In this document: positions 8,457 through 16,224 of the stretch, piece by piece
How positions within the stretch are numbered: position 1 is the stretch's first letter
Layout: every line of letters starts with the position of its first letter
Origin: Silicimonas sp.
GTDB taxonomy: Bacteria; Pseudomonadota; Alphaproteobacteria; Rhodobacterales; Rhodobacteraceae
NCBI GenBank assembly: GCA_022824525.1
Contig: JAJDZT010000118.1
Span: 1-52,603 of the forward strand
Direction: 5' to 3'
Length of the DNA: 52,603 nt
Notes under the pieces: generated by a model
What the model saw: the letters and a program-made list of their open reading frames with translations, nothing else
What the model was told of the DNA's origin: nothing
Database searches by the model: none
Position numbers and translations under genes: made by a program

Positions 8457-9391
8457 TGGATCAGGCATACGACAAGCAGAACCCAGCGTTCTATGCGGTG
8501 ATTGCGCTGCTGGTCTTCATGAGCGTCGGGCCGGTTTTGTTGATGTTTGTCAACAGCTTCAAGCTTGACGTGGACATCATTGGCGGAACCAGTGGCCTGA
8601 TCTTTCTGCCGACCATTCAGAACTATGAGACGGCACTCTGCGATATCCTCTGGTACGAGCCTGAGCACCTTGACTTCTGTTCCCTGAAGTTTGGGGGCGC
8701 GTTTATCAATTCATTGATTATCGCGCTCGTTTCCACGGCTTTGACGCTCGTCATCGGGTGTATGGCGGCTTACGCGCTTGTCAGGTTCCGCTTCATGGGT
8801 CGTGACACGGTATCCTTGACCACGCTCATGGTTCGAATGGTCCCGCCCGCTGTTCTTCTGGTTCCGGTTTTCGGGCTTTGGAGTAACGAGTTCTGTCTTG
8901 ACCGTGACGGATTGATTGGCGGCGCAATTCGCGACGTCTTTGGGGGCAGGGGCGATGTTTGCCTCGCAGGGACACACACAGGGATTATCCTTGTCTATGT
9001 CGCGATGAACTTGCCGTTCGTCATTTGGATTTTGCAGAGTTTCATCGTGCAAGTGCCGCCGTCACTAGAAGAGGCCGCTCGCGTTGATGGGGCAGGGCCG
9101 TTTCAGGTATTTTTTCTTGTCGTTCTGCCGCTCATCAAGCCAGGGCTTGCGGCGGCGGCGATTTTCACCTTCCGGATCGCTTGGAACGAATACCTTTTGG
9201 CGTCGGCACTATCGGACCGCGATACCAAAACCGTGCCCATCCTGATCGTCAACAACATGAGCGAATTCAATGTCGAATGGGGGGTCATCATGGCGACGGG
9301 CATGTTGCTTGCGATCCCACCCATCATCTTCACGCTCTTTGCATCGCGCCAGATCATCACCGGTATGACGGCCGGCGCGGTAAAAGGGTGA
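8456..9391 (+). CDS. sugar ABC transporter permease (MalG/UgpE type) with Cys-bearing loops
   Basis: Second inner-membrane subunit, 311 residues, with the EAA motif SLEEAARVDGAGPFQVFFLVVLPL and a C-terminal RQIITGMTAGAVKG, which is typical of the family. Odd are two extra segments in predicted periplasmic loops, each bounded by cysteines: one near residues 62-74 (C...DFC) and one near 145-168 (FCLDRDG...GDVC). MalG-type permeases normally have short Cys-free loops here, so disulfides or a special dock for the binding protein are possible. It is coupled to the previous permease and ends on the TGA that overlaps the GTG of the next gene. Confidence 0.9.
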   Translation: MDQAYDKQNPAFYAVIALLVFMSVGPVLLMFVNSFKLDVDIIGGTSGLIFLPTIQNYETALCDILWYEPEHLDFCSLKFGGAFINSLIIALVSTALTLVIGCMAAYALVRFRFMGRDTVSLTTLMVRMVPPAVLLVPVFGLWSNEFCLDRDGLIGGAIRDVFGGRGDVCLAGTHTGIILVYVAMNLPFVIWILQSFIVQVPPSLEEAARVDGAGPFQVFFLVVLPLIKPGLAAAAIFTFRIAWNEYLLASALSDRDTKTVPILIVNNMSEFNVEWGVIMATGMLLAIPPIIFTLFASRQIITGMTAGAVKG

Positions 9392-10159
9392 GTGGACGAT
9401 ATGGACTGGCTCCTCGTTCCCATCGATCCCTCGCGGGCACATGACGTTGGCTTCGACGTCTCGTGGCATGCGCGCGCGATGGTGCTGGCTTGGGGCGTGC
9501 TTGCACCGCTTGCCGTTCTGATCGCTCGGTTTTTCAAGGTGCTTCCGGGGCAAGATTGGCCGCGCGAGCTGGACAATCAGCTGTGGTGGCGGGTGCATTG
9601 GATGGGGCAAACGGCCGTTGCGGTTCTGTCGGTCGTAGGCCTCTGGCTTGTGCTTCCATTGAATGCCGAGATGTCGGGATTGCACAATTGGTTGGGAGCC
9701 CTGCTTTTGATCGCGATGCTGCTTCAGTTTTTGCTTGGCCTTTTCCGAGGGTCGAAGGGCGGGCCAACGGCCCCTGCGCCGGATGGTAGTTTCCACGGAC
9801 ATCACTACGACATGACGCCCTGGCGCAACTTTTTCGAAGCAACGCACAAAGCGCTTGGCTACGCATCCCTGGTGCTGGCTGCCATTGTTATCCTGTCCGG
9901 TCTTTGGAAGGCCAACGCGCCTGTTTGGATGTGGAGCCTTCTTTCGCTTTGGTGGGTGGGTCTGATCATTTGCTTCGTCGTCTTGCAGCGACGGGGCATG
10001 GCTATTGATACTTACCAAGCGATTTGGGGGGATGGCGTAGAGCATCCCGGTAACCAACTGCCCACGCCCGGATGGGGCGTGCGGCGACTTGAAACGACGC
10101 GACAAGAAAGACCAGACGATGTTCGGAGTGATCGAGGGGACGGGGTTCGAAGTCATTGA
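9392..10159 (+). CDS. cytochrome b561-like four-helix membrane protein
   Basis: Integral membrane protein of 255 residues (GTG start; ATG at 9401 possible). Histidines sit at the ends of successive hydrophobic segments: SWHARAM in the first, RVHWMGQ in the second, LHNWLGA in the third and ATHKALGY in the fourth. This four-His pattern is that of cytochrome b561 domains, which hold two b haems and move electrons across the membrane; haem binding itself is inferred. It begins directly on the permease stop and overlaps the lactonase gene by 41 bases, so it belongs to the sugar operon. A role as electron acceptor for a periplasmic sugar oxidation is possible but not shown. Confidence 0.75.
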   Translation: MDDMDWLLVPIDPSRAHDVGFDVSWHARAMVLAWGVLAPLAVLIARFFKVLPGQDWPRELDNQLWWRVHWMGQTAVAVLSVVGLWLVLPLNAEMSGLHNWLGALLLIAMLLQFLLGLFRGSKGGPTAPAPDGSFHGHHYDMTPWRNFFEATHKALGYASLVLAAIVILSGLWKANAPVWMWSLLSLWWVGLIICFVVLQRRGMAIDTYQAIWGDGVEHPGNQLPTPGWGVRRLETTRQERPDDVRSDRGDGVRSH

Positions 10160-11042
10160 GCCTAGTTTTGAGGCCTGTTTCATCGGGCATGCACGGGTGC
10201 AGAGACTTTGGACGGGCGCGCGATGGTCGGAAGGACCGGCATGGTTCGCAGCCGGGCGATATCTGCTCTGGTCTGATATTCCGAACAACCGGATGATGCG
10301 GTTTGACGAAACGGATGGTTCCGTCTCGGTGTTTCGCCAGCCGGCTAACAACTCCAATGGTAATACCGTCGATCGCGAGGGGCGTTTGGTTTCCTGTGAG
10401 CATCTTGCGCGCCGTGTCACGCGGACAGAGCATGATGGAAGCATTACTGTCATTGCCGACGAATATGAAGGTAAGCGATTGAATTCGCCCAATGATGTGG
10501 TGGTAAAGTCCGATGGGTCGATCTGGTTCACGGATCCCAGCTACGGCATCTTGATGGACTATGAAGGCGATCGGGCCGAAAGTGAGATCGGGGCGTGTCA
10601 TGTCTATCGGGTCGACCCTTCAGGGCAGATCAGCATCGTTGCGGATGACTATTCCAAACCGAACGGGCTGGCCTTTTCACCGGACGAAAGCGCTCTGTTC
10701 ATCGCAGACTCCGGCGTCACACACGATGCCGATGGGCCGAAACACATTCGGCGCCATGGAGTAAACGACGACGGATCACTGAGTGATGGAGAGGTCTTCG
10801 CCACGTGCACCGAAGGTCTTTTTGACGGGTTTCGTTTCGACAGCGGAGGGCGGATTTGGAGTTCCGCCGCGGACGGTGTCCATTGCCTTGATCAAAGCGG
10901 TACGTTGATCGGGAAGATTCACATCCCCGAGCTTGTCGGAAACGTCTGCTTCGGTGGGGCAAAACTGAACCGCTTGTTTATCTGCGGGACGACCTCGCTC
11001 TACTCGGTTTATCTGAATGTGAACGGAGTATCCCCGGTATGA
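10119..11042 (+). CDS. SMP-30/gluconolactonase family sugar lactonase
   Basis: A beta-propeller lactonase of 307 residues, no signal peptide. Family motifs are clear: EGPAWFAAGRYLLWSDIPNN near the start (metal-binding Glu), LVSCEHLARRVTR, NSPNDVVVKSDGSIWFTDP (metal-binding Asn) and KPNGLAFSPDES with the later IADSG segment (catalytic Asp region). Such enzymes open sugar lactones made by sugar dehydrogenases. The frame opens at a TTG (10089), but ATG 10119 is favoured. It overlaps the b561-like gene before it and the GlcG-like gene after it (ATGA), consistent with a catabolic partner of the transported sugar and with a GntR-like regulator. Confidence 0.9.
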   Translation: MFGVIEGTGFEVIEPSFEACFIGHARVQRLWTGARWSEGPAWFAAGRYLLWSDIPNNRMMRFDETDGSVSVFRQPANNSNGNTVDREGRLVSCEHLARRVTRTEHDGSITVIADEYEGKRLNSPNDVVVKSDGSIWFTDPSYGILMDYEGDRAESEIGACHVYRVDPSGQISIVADDYSKPNGLAFSPDESALFIADSGVTHDADGPKHIRRHGVNDDGSLSDGEVFATCTEGLFDGFRFDSGGRIWSSAADGVHCLDQSGTLIGKIHIPELVGNVCFGGAKLNRLFICGTTSLYSVYLNVNGVSPV

Positions 11043-11455
11043 ACCATACGGCGGAAACACTCAGCCTGACCCATCAGGCCGTTCTTGCAATGCTGACGGC
11101 GGCCGTTGCCAAGGCAGAGGACATCGGGCAACCCCAGTGCATTGTCATCGTGGATGCAAGCGGTGAAACGCTTGCGCAACTTCGGATGACAGGTGCGAAG
11201 TTTCTGAGCCTCAAAAGTGCGCGAACAAAGGCGCGAACGGCCGCGTCGATTGGGCAGCCAAGTGGAGCAATTCCAGAAGGCGTTGGCTTACTGATCGCCG
11301 CCGCCACCGACGGAAGTGTCACAAGACTGCCGGGTGGCCTGCCCATTGTCATCGAAGGGAATCTTGTGGGCGGGGTCGGCGTTGGCTCCGGAAGCCCCGA
11401 TCAGGATTTGGAGGTTGCTGCTGCCGCCATTTCGGCGTTGGCCACGTCGTCCTGA
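11039..11455 (+). CDS. GlcG/HbpS-family haem-binding-like protein
   Basis: A 138-residue protein of the GlcG/HbpS (DUF336) family, recognisable by CIVIVDASGETLAQLRM, then KSARTKARTA, and the glycine-rich PGGLPIVIEGNLVGGVGVGSGSPDQD near the C-terminus. Members bind haem or corrinoid in some bacteria and often accompany glycolate, lactone or diol catabolism; their exact role is poorly known. No signal peptide is seen. It is the last gene of the operon, overlapping the lactonase stop by four bases. Confidence 0.85.
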   Translation: MNHTAETLSLTHQAVLAMLTAAVAKAEDIGQPQCIVIVDASGETLAQLRMTGAKFLSLKSARTKARTAASIGQPSGAIPEGVGLLIAAATDGSVTRLPGGLPIVIEGNLVGGVGVGSGSPDQDLEVAAAAISALATSS

Positions 11456-11470
11456 CAGGAGATACGCAAC

Positions 11471-11495
11471 TTCGGGCTACGGTGAAGCGCCCGAA
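11471..11495 (+). terminator. weak hairpin after the sugar operon
   Basis: TTCGGGC at 11471-11477 pairs with GCCCGAA at 11489-11495 across an 11-base loop, 16 bases after the last gene of the operon. The T content downstream is modest, so this is only a candidate terminator. Confidence 0.4.
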
Positions 11496-11597
11496 CCAAG
11501 TCTGTCTTGATTGGATTGGTCTTGACTGACGCCGCTTAGGTCAGCGCTCCTCGGTGCGCAACCTTTCAGTCAACGTCCGCTTTTTGTTCGCGCGTGC

Positions 11598-11774
11598 TCA
11601 GTTGTTGGACGCAGTTGCTGCAAATGGACGAGCCATTTCGAGCAACTTCTCATCGTAGCGTTCGATGATGCGAGAGACGGGCTCGAAGCGACCAGTCGAT
11701 TCCCCACGAGATGCACAGGCTTCGTTTGTTTGGAATGGATCGTTTCGAAGCGTTTTCAGTGCGGCAGCAGACAT
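11598..11774 (-). CDS. small protein of unknown function (58 aa)
   Basis: Not recognised. An ATG at 11774 is preceded on its strand by GGGACGGGAAAAAA, a plausible ribosome site, and the frame uses GC-rich third positions like its neighbours. The product is soluble and ends with a helix-like segment (SRIIERYDEKLLEMARPFA). The frame continues upstream to 11849, but without a good ribosome site. It lies 3' of the histidine kinase in the same direction, 90 bases away. An opposing 64-codon frame exists but has no ribosome site. Moderate to low confidence. Confidence 0.42.
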   Translation of the reverse strand: MSAAALKTLRNDPFQTNEACASRGESTGRFEPVSRIIERYDEKLLEMARPFAATASNN

Positions 11775-11864
11775 TTTTTTCCCGTCCCTAAGTGGTACAG
11801 CGGATTTGTACAACATGTCCGCTGAACGTGCAGAAAACGCCGTGTTCACCTTCCGTTAATTCAA

Positions 11865-13214
11865 TCAGGCGCTTTGGGCGTCCGTTCGATCCAGTTTGAG
11901 TTGGGCGATTGGAAGTACAAGTACGCACTTCAAGCCATTGAGAGTATTTGATTTATCTAAATTTAGTTCGCCACCGTAAGCTTGAGACAAGTCGCTTACG
12001 ATGGAAAGGCCAATTCCGGTGCCGGGCACAGAAGTGTCCAGCCGCTTGCCCTCTTCCAGAACAGTTGCGCGCATCTTTTCAGGAATGCCAGGACCATCGT
12101 CTTCAACGCTCAGAATCAGCGAATGCCCTTCTACAACAGCCGAAAGGGACACTGAGGACCTCGCCCATTTGAATGCGTTGTCCAGCAGATTCCCAAGCAT
12201 CTCTTCCAGATCTTGCTGATCGATCGCCACGCTCGTTTCTACGGCGCTGGTGTCGAAGTTCTTCCCGTCGGCCTGCGGCGAGGCACGGAATAATCTTTCA
12301 AGTCTTGCGATGGAGCGTGCCACGTCTGAATGTACATCGACGGCGTCGGCTGCACTTGATGCGCGCATACGAGCCAAGGAGCGGGTGATCTGCGCATCGA
12401 TCCTGTCGAGGGCTTCGAACATTTGCCCGGTTTTGTCGTTCGTCCGGCTGAAGGAAACGAGTTCGTTGCGCAGCGCTGCGGACGGGGTCTTGAGCGCATG
12501 GGCGAGGTCGGCCGCTTGCCGTCGGCCTTTGTCGAGGATGCTGCGGTTGCGGGCAATCAATTCGTTTATGTCATCGACCAGTGGCGCAACCTCCGTGGGA
12601 TAATCTTCGGTGTTCAGAGACTTGCCCGTGTCCCAGCGACGGGCGACATCGTCCCTGAGTTTGCGGAGAGGCGCCACAAGCACACCGGTGAGTAGCGCTG
12701 CGCAAGCCACGCCGATCGCGCCGATCAATCCGAAGGCGAGGGCAACAAAACGTTGCATTTCGGCGCGCTCCGAGGCCAGTGCGTCAAGCGATGCGGCAAC
12801 GGAGACAGTCCAGACACTTCCGTTCTCAAGGGTGACTTCTTCACTGTAGCCGCGCACCAAAGATTGCGGTCCCGGCGTTGTCCAGAGGCCAGATCGTCCG
12901 GAGGCGACGTCGAGTTCGAAGTCGAACAGGGACGGGGAGGTGAACATGCCGCCCTCCATATTGCTGATCTGCCAATATCGCCCCGAGTAAACGCGTTGGT
13001 ACGCAGGCGCGACGGCCACTTCTTCGATACGTGCCGGGTCTTCCACGGTCGCGAAGGCGACGAGGATCTGTGTGTGTTGTTCCCTCAGTGCTTCATTGAA
13101 GCGGCGATCTGCAATTTGGTCAAAGACTGAAACGAGAGCAAAGCCACCAATGACTGTCGTCAGCAAGGCCCAGACCAGACCGCCGACGATAACGCGCCTC
13201 TGGAGCGAACGCAT
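11865..13214 (-). CDS. sensor histidine kinase (PhoQ-like)
   Basis: Inner-membrane sensor kinase of 449 residues. Transmembrane helix 1 is about 9-31, a periplasmic sensor region about 32-155, transmembrane helix 2 about 157-180, then a HAMP-like segment. The H-box DLAHALKTP has the phosphorylated His at 239, in the form found in PhoQ-type kinases. The N-box NLLDNAFKWA is at 343-351, G1 DDGPGIP at 372-378 and G2 GTGIGLSI at 398-405. The start overlaps the response regulator stop, so the pair is coupled. The signal is unknown; the neighbouring PepSY protein may modulate it. Confidence 0.92.
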   Translation of the reverse strand: MRSLQRRVIVGGLVWALLTTVIGGFALVSVFDQIADRRFNEALREQHTQILVAFATVEDPARIEEVAVAPAYQRVYSGRYWQISNMEGGMFTSPSLFDFELDVASGRSGLWTTPGPQSLVRGYSEEVTLENGSVWTVSVAASLDALASERAEMQRFVALAFGLIGAIGVACAALLTGVLVAPLRKLRDDVARRWDTGKSLNTEDYPTEVAPLVDDINELIARNRSILDKGRRQAADLAHALKTPSAALRNELVSFSRTNDKTGQMFEALDRIDAQITRSLARMRASSAADAVDVHSDVARSIARLERLFRASPQADGKNFDTSAVETSVAIDQQDLEEMLGNLLDNAFKWARSSVSLSAVVEGHSLILSVEDDGPGIPEKMRATVLEEGKRLDTSVPGTGIGLSIVSDLSQAYGGELNLDKSNTLNGLKCVLVLPIAQLKLDRTDAQSA

Positions 13215-13873
13215 CAGTCCAAGTTGATCTGATAGCCTTGTCCGCGGGCGCTCAAGATCAGGTCTTTGCCCAGCTTCTTACGAAGGCGGTTGATGAATAC
13301 AGCAATGGTGTTGGAGTCACGATCACCATCGTATTCGTAGATATGATCCGAAAGCTCGTTTCGGGAAACCATGCGACCCGCGTTGTGGAACAGGTAGGAC
13401 AGAACAGACAGTTCCTGCGCCGTTAGCGAGACCGGCATGCCGTTGTTCAATACCTTGTTTGTCCGGCTGTCGAAGACCACGGGTCCTCGCTGAAAGACCG
13501 GATCGGCCTTACCGGCCTGCCGCCGCAGCATGGCGCGAATGCGCGCCGAGAGTTCCGGCATATGGAAGGGCTTGGTCATGTAGTCGTCGGCGCCCGCATC
13601 GAGGCCATCCACACGTTCGGACCAGCCATCGCGCGCGGTTAGAATAAGGACCGGGGTATCGACCTTGTTCCGACGCCACTCTTTCAGAACAGAAATCCCG
13701 TCCTTCTCGGGGAGGCCGATGTCCAGAACGACGAGATCGTATGGTTCATTAACGCCGAGGTATTCGGCTTCCGAGCCGTCGGTTACGAGGTCGACAGCGC
13801 GGCCTTCTTCCGCGAGCGCAGCCCGGATCTGCTGTCCAAGCGTGTGATCGTCTTCAGCAACAAGAATTCTCAT
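13214..13873 (-). CDS. OmpR/PhoP-family response regulator
   Basis: Two-domain regulator of 219 residues. The receiver domain has the acidic pair E7-D9, phosphoacceptor D51 (VVLDIGLP), T79 and K101 (MTKPF). The C-terminal winged helix shows LTAQELSVLSYLFHNAGRMVSR and ends with DLILSARGQGYQI, typical of OmpR/PhoB proteins. The frame opens at 13903, but the ATG at 13873 starts at the conserved MRILVAEDD. It lies 45 bases after the PepSY/Gly-Asn gene and overlaps the kinase gene. Confidence 0.93.
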   Translation of the reverse strand: MRILVAEDDHTLGQQIRAALAEEGRAVDLVTDGSEAEYLGVNEPYDLVVLDIGLPEKDGISVLKEWRRNKVDTPVLILTARDGWSERVDGLDAGADDYMTKPFHMPELSARIRAMLRRQAGKADPVFQRGPVVFDSRTNKVLNNGMPVSLTAQELSVLSYLFHNAGRMVSRNELSDHIYEYDGDRDSNTIAVFINRLRKKLGKDLILSARGQGYQINLD

Positions 13874-13918
13874 GTGGAAACAGTTAATCTCCGCGAGAGG
13901 CAAGAATATGGCAAATTA

Positions 13919-14515
13919 TCAGTTTTTGCCGTTTCCGCCACCGCCAGAGTTGCCATTCCCGTTACCACCGGAATTGCCATTCCCGTTACCACCGGAATTG
14001 CCATTCCCGTTACCACCGGAATTGCCGTTCCCGTTACCACCGGAATTGCCGTTCCCGTTACCACCGGAATTGCCGTTCCCGTTGCCGCCGGAATTGCCAT
14101 TTCCGTTGCCGCCGGCGTTTGAATTCGCATTGCCCGCATTCGAGCGGGAGGCAGACTGGCTCTTGCCATTTCCATTGTTTTCCTTGGCGGCCGCCATGAC
14201 TTCCTGGGCTGCCGAAGAACGACCGGACATGAAAAGGCCTGTCCGTGCATCAACGATGGCTATGGAAAGTTTGCCGTTCGGTCGCTTAAGAAGAACGCGA
14301 TAGTAGATACCGTCACCCTCGAAGCCACGTACATCAACTACCTCAGCATCGACGCGCGCTGAGATCACGCCCATCAAGCGTGACATACTCATACTTTTTC
14401 CGGAGCGTACGTTTTCGCGCAGTTCACTTCGCTCGAGTTCGCGCACCTGCGCGTCCGCAGGCACAGCGAACACACTGGCTACCCCCAGACTAAGAACCCA
14501 AATCGCGTGTTTCAT
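13919..14515 (-). CDS. secreted PepSY-domain protein with GGNGNGNS repeat tail
   Basis: A 198-residue secreted protein with a signal peptide ending about PADA (residue 21). A single PepSY-like unit follows (about 45-100: LMGVISARVDAEVVDVRGFEGDG-type strand, then YYRVLLKRPNGKL and VDARTGLF). The C-terminus is a low-complexity Gly/Asn/Ser tail with seven 8-residue GGNGNGNS units. PepSY proteins encoded beside two-component systems are common, and they are thought to influence the sensor or a periplasmic target. The frame opens at 14656, but ATG 14515 gives the signal peptide. It is first in an apparent PepSY-regulator-kinase operon. The tail's function is unknown; the short repeats are prone to copy-number change. 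Confidence 0.8.
   Translation of the reverse strand: MKHAIWVLSLGVASVFAVPADAQVRELERSELRENVRSGKSMSMSRLMGVISARVDAEVVDVRGFEGDGIYYRVLLKRPNGKLSIAIVDARTGLFMSGRSSAAQEVMAAAKENNGNGKSQSASRSNAGNANSNAGGNGNGNSGGNGNGNSGGNGNGNSGGNGNGNSGGNGNGNSGGNGNGNSGGNGNGNSGGGGNGKN
13946..14113. repeat. seven tandem 24-bp repeats (GGNGNGNS coding)
   Basis: Seven back-to-back 24-base units on the plus strand. Units at 13970 and 13994 are identical, as are those at 14018 and 14042; the others differ by one or a few bases. On the minus strand each unit encodes GGNGNGNS in the PepSY protein. The near-identity of neighbouring copies points to recent duplication by slippage or unequal crossing-over. The plus strand reads as a Pro/Leu-rich frame, which is only a shadow. 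Confidence 0.95.
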
Positions 14516-14654
14516 GAGGCGTACAATAACCCGGTTACGTTGAACGTAGCATGAACCATTAATTGAGCGGTGGTTCATCCAAAAAATGTTGGAAATGCGG
14601 CGTGGGACGAATGTGATTCTCGGATCGGTTCGTGCGGGCAGCAGGAGTACCAAC

Positions 14655-15731
14655 ATGGTTCGATTTGGAGAATTTTTGAAGATTTCAGCACTGTCAGTCG
14701 CTCTTTTGAGCGGTACAGCGTTGGTCTTTGCGGTCGCAGTACCGGATGCAGCCTATGCCGGAAAAGGCAACGGAAACGGCAACGGGAACAGCGGCTCTGC
14801 TGGCAAGGATAGCTCAGGCGGCAACGGGAAGTCAGGCGACAATGCGGCTTCGAAAGGCAAGTCGGCTGGAAAAGGATCCGACGGGACGCGCGGGAAATCC
14901 GCGGCGGCGCGCGATCCGATTCGCTCGCTCGGCAACTTGCTTCGCGGCAAAAGTGGTGAAGCGAAATCAACTCGGTCGGAATCTGACGGCACGACAAAGA
15001 CCCGGAAATCTGCTGCAAAGAAAGCCAGCAAATCCGCTACCTCCCGTGCGCCGAAAGTGGCCGCAGCACCGGCCCCAAAGCCGCGCGGCAATCCTTTGGC
15101 CCGTGAACTTGGTGTGCATCCAAGTGAGCTCGGGGCACTGAACGCAGCGCATGCCTCGCCGACTGCACGGGCTAACGCATCGCCGAACTCGCGCGTCGGG
15201 CTCATCGCGGCATACATGGACGAGGTTGAAGAAACCCGCGATCTGGTCACTGCGCTTGAAGCGGCAGAGGCAGAACTGGCCATGCTGGAGGAACCGACAC
15301 GAAGCCAAGAAGAGATCGATACGGCCATCGATACAGCAAATGGCGAGAAAGCCGGGTTGGAAGGTGAACTCAGGGCGCTGGAAGACACTTTGGCTGAGAT
15401 CGAAGGCGGAGACGCAGACTTGGAGCGACAGATCTCGGACATCAAAGACGAAATCGCGGCGAAGGATGACGAAATCACAGCGCTGACCCAGGAACGTGCA
15501 GACGGGGAGGCTTATGCCGCCGCTGAAGACGAGGTGGAGCGCCTTGAGGGCGAGCTTGAAACGCAGGAAGCCGATCAGCGCACAGCGCTCAAAGACGCGG
15601 CCAACAAGCCCGTCACAGACGAGGTCGAAGCCGCCGTACAGAAGCTTCTTGGCATCTATGAAGAGCCCGAGGCGGATGTTGATGAAGAGGTGACCGTCGT
15701 GCTCGAAGACGAAGTCACCATGGTTGAGTGA
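14655..15731 (+). CDS. secreted Gly/Asn-rich coiled-coil protein of unknown function
   Basis: A 358-residue exported protein. The signal peptide (about 1-36, ending DAAYA) is followed by a low-complexity KGNGNGNGNSG segment and a Ser/Lys/Gly-rich basic region up to about 140. A short folded-looking piece (NPLARELGVHPSELGALNAAHAS) comes next, and then a long acidic coiled coil (about 190-335, e.g. LEGELRALEDTLAEIEGGDADLERQ). The end is very acidic (EEVTVVLEDEVTMVE). ATG 14655 with GCAGGAGTACC upstream is chosen over the open frame at 14586. It is divergent from the PepSY gene, with which it shares the unusual GNGNGN composition. No function can be named; an envelope or matrix structural role is conceivable. 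Confidence 0.75.
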   Translation: MVRFGEFLKISALSVALLSGTALVFAVAVPDAAYAGKGNGNGNGNSGSAGKDSSGGNGKSGDNAASKGKSAGKGSDGTRGKSAAARDPIRSLGNLLRGKSGEAKSTRSESDGTTKTRKSAAKKASKSATSRAPKVAAAPAPKPRGNPLARELGVHPSELGALNAAHASPTARANASPNSRVGLIAAYMDEVEETRDLVTALEAAEAELAMLEEPTRSQEEIDTAIDTANGEKAGLEGELRALEDTLAEIEGGDADLERQISDIKDEIAAKDDEITALTQERADGEAYAAAEDEVERLEGELETQEADQRTALKDAANKPVTDEVEAAVQKLLGIYEEPEADVDEEVTVVLEDEVTMVE

Positions 15732-15755
15732 GGCCGACAATTCGTCGGTTGTGAT

Positions 15756-15814
15756 GCCAGCGCGGCGAGGCTTTCCGCGCTGGCGTCCGCAGACGCCGTA
15801 AGCGAATTACGGCG
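15756..15814 (+). terminator. two tandem hairpins
   Basis: GCCAGCGCGG (15756-15765) pairs perfectly with 15775-15784. Nine bases later CGCCGTAA (15794-15801) pairs with 15807-15814. They lie 24 bases after the coiled-coil gene and just before the small gene at 15846. No U-tract follows either stem, so termination is only one possibility. Confidence 0.5.
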
Positions 15815-15845
15815 ATTGCGGGTAGCGAGTGATTGGGGGTGCCTT

Positions 15846-16013
15846 ATGGCAAAAGATGCTGAGTGGATGCGTGCTGTGCTGGAGGATATTCGGGCCTTCT
15901 GTGAAGAGCATGAACTTTTCAAATCCGAAGAAGCGATCCGAAAGGCAATGGAGATTGCCAAATTGGAAGCGGCGGAAGACGATCAGGAAATAGACAATCC
16001 GCTCAAGCACTAA
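15846..16013 (+). CDS. small protein of unknown function (55 aa)
   Basis: Not recognised. The 55-residue product is strongly helical and acidic (MAKDAEWMRAVLEDIRAFCEEHELFKSEEAIRKAMEIAKLE in essence, one Cys). GGGGGTGCC precedes the ATG. The frame also extends to 15816 without a clear ribosome site. It resembles the small cytosolic adaptor-like proteins common in Rhodobacteraceae only in a general sense. It is followed by a glycosyltransferase. Confidence 0.6.
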   Translation: MAKDAEWMRAVLEDIRAFCEEHELFKSEEAIRKAMEIAKLEAAEDDQEIDNPLKH

Positions 16014-16224
16014 GCCAAGATCGGCGGGGCTTTGCCGGAACTTTGCGCGTGGTTGGACAGGTTGAACCTCACCGGGTATCCAGAATTAAGGGGGCCGGAG
16101 GTGTATCATCTCACGGATCGTCGTCTTTGCTTTCGACCTGACCGAAGCTGCACAGCTTCGCCGTATCAAAAGTCTCATCCTGCTTGGGCATAATGTCCGT
16201 ACGGTTTCCTTTCGGCGTTCGAAT

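Noticed and set aside
9209-10531. 440-codon minus-strand frame opposite the permease, b561-like and lactonase genes
   Set aside because: No recognisable domain; three well-supported overlapping genes occupy the other strand.
13872-14303. Plus-strand frame with Pro/Leu/Glu-rich repeats (FPLPPEL)
   Set aside because: It is the antisense of the 24-bp repeats; no ribosome site, and the minus-strand PepSY protein explains the sequence.
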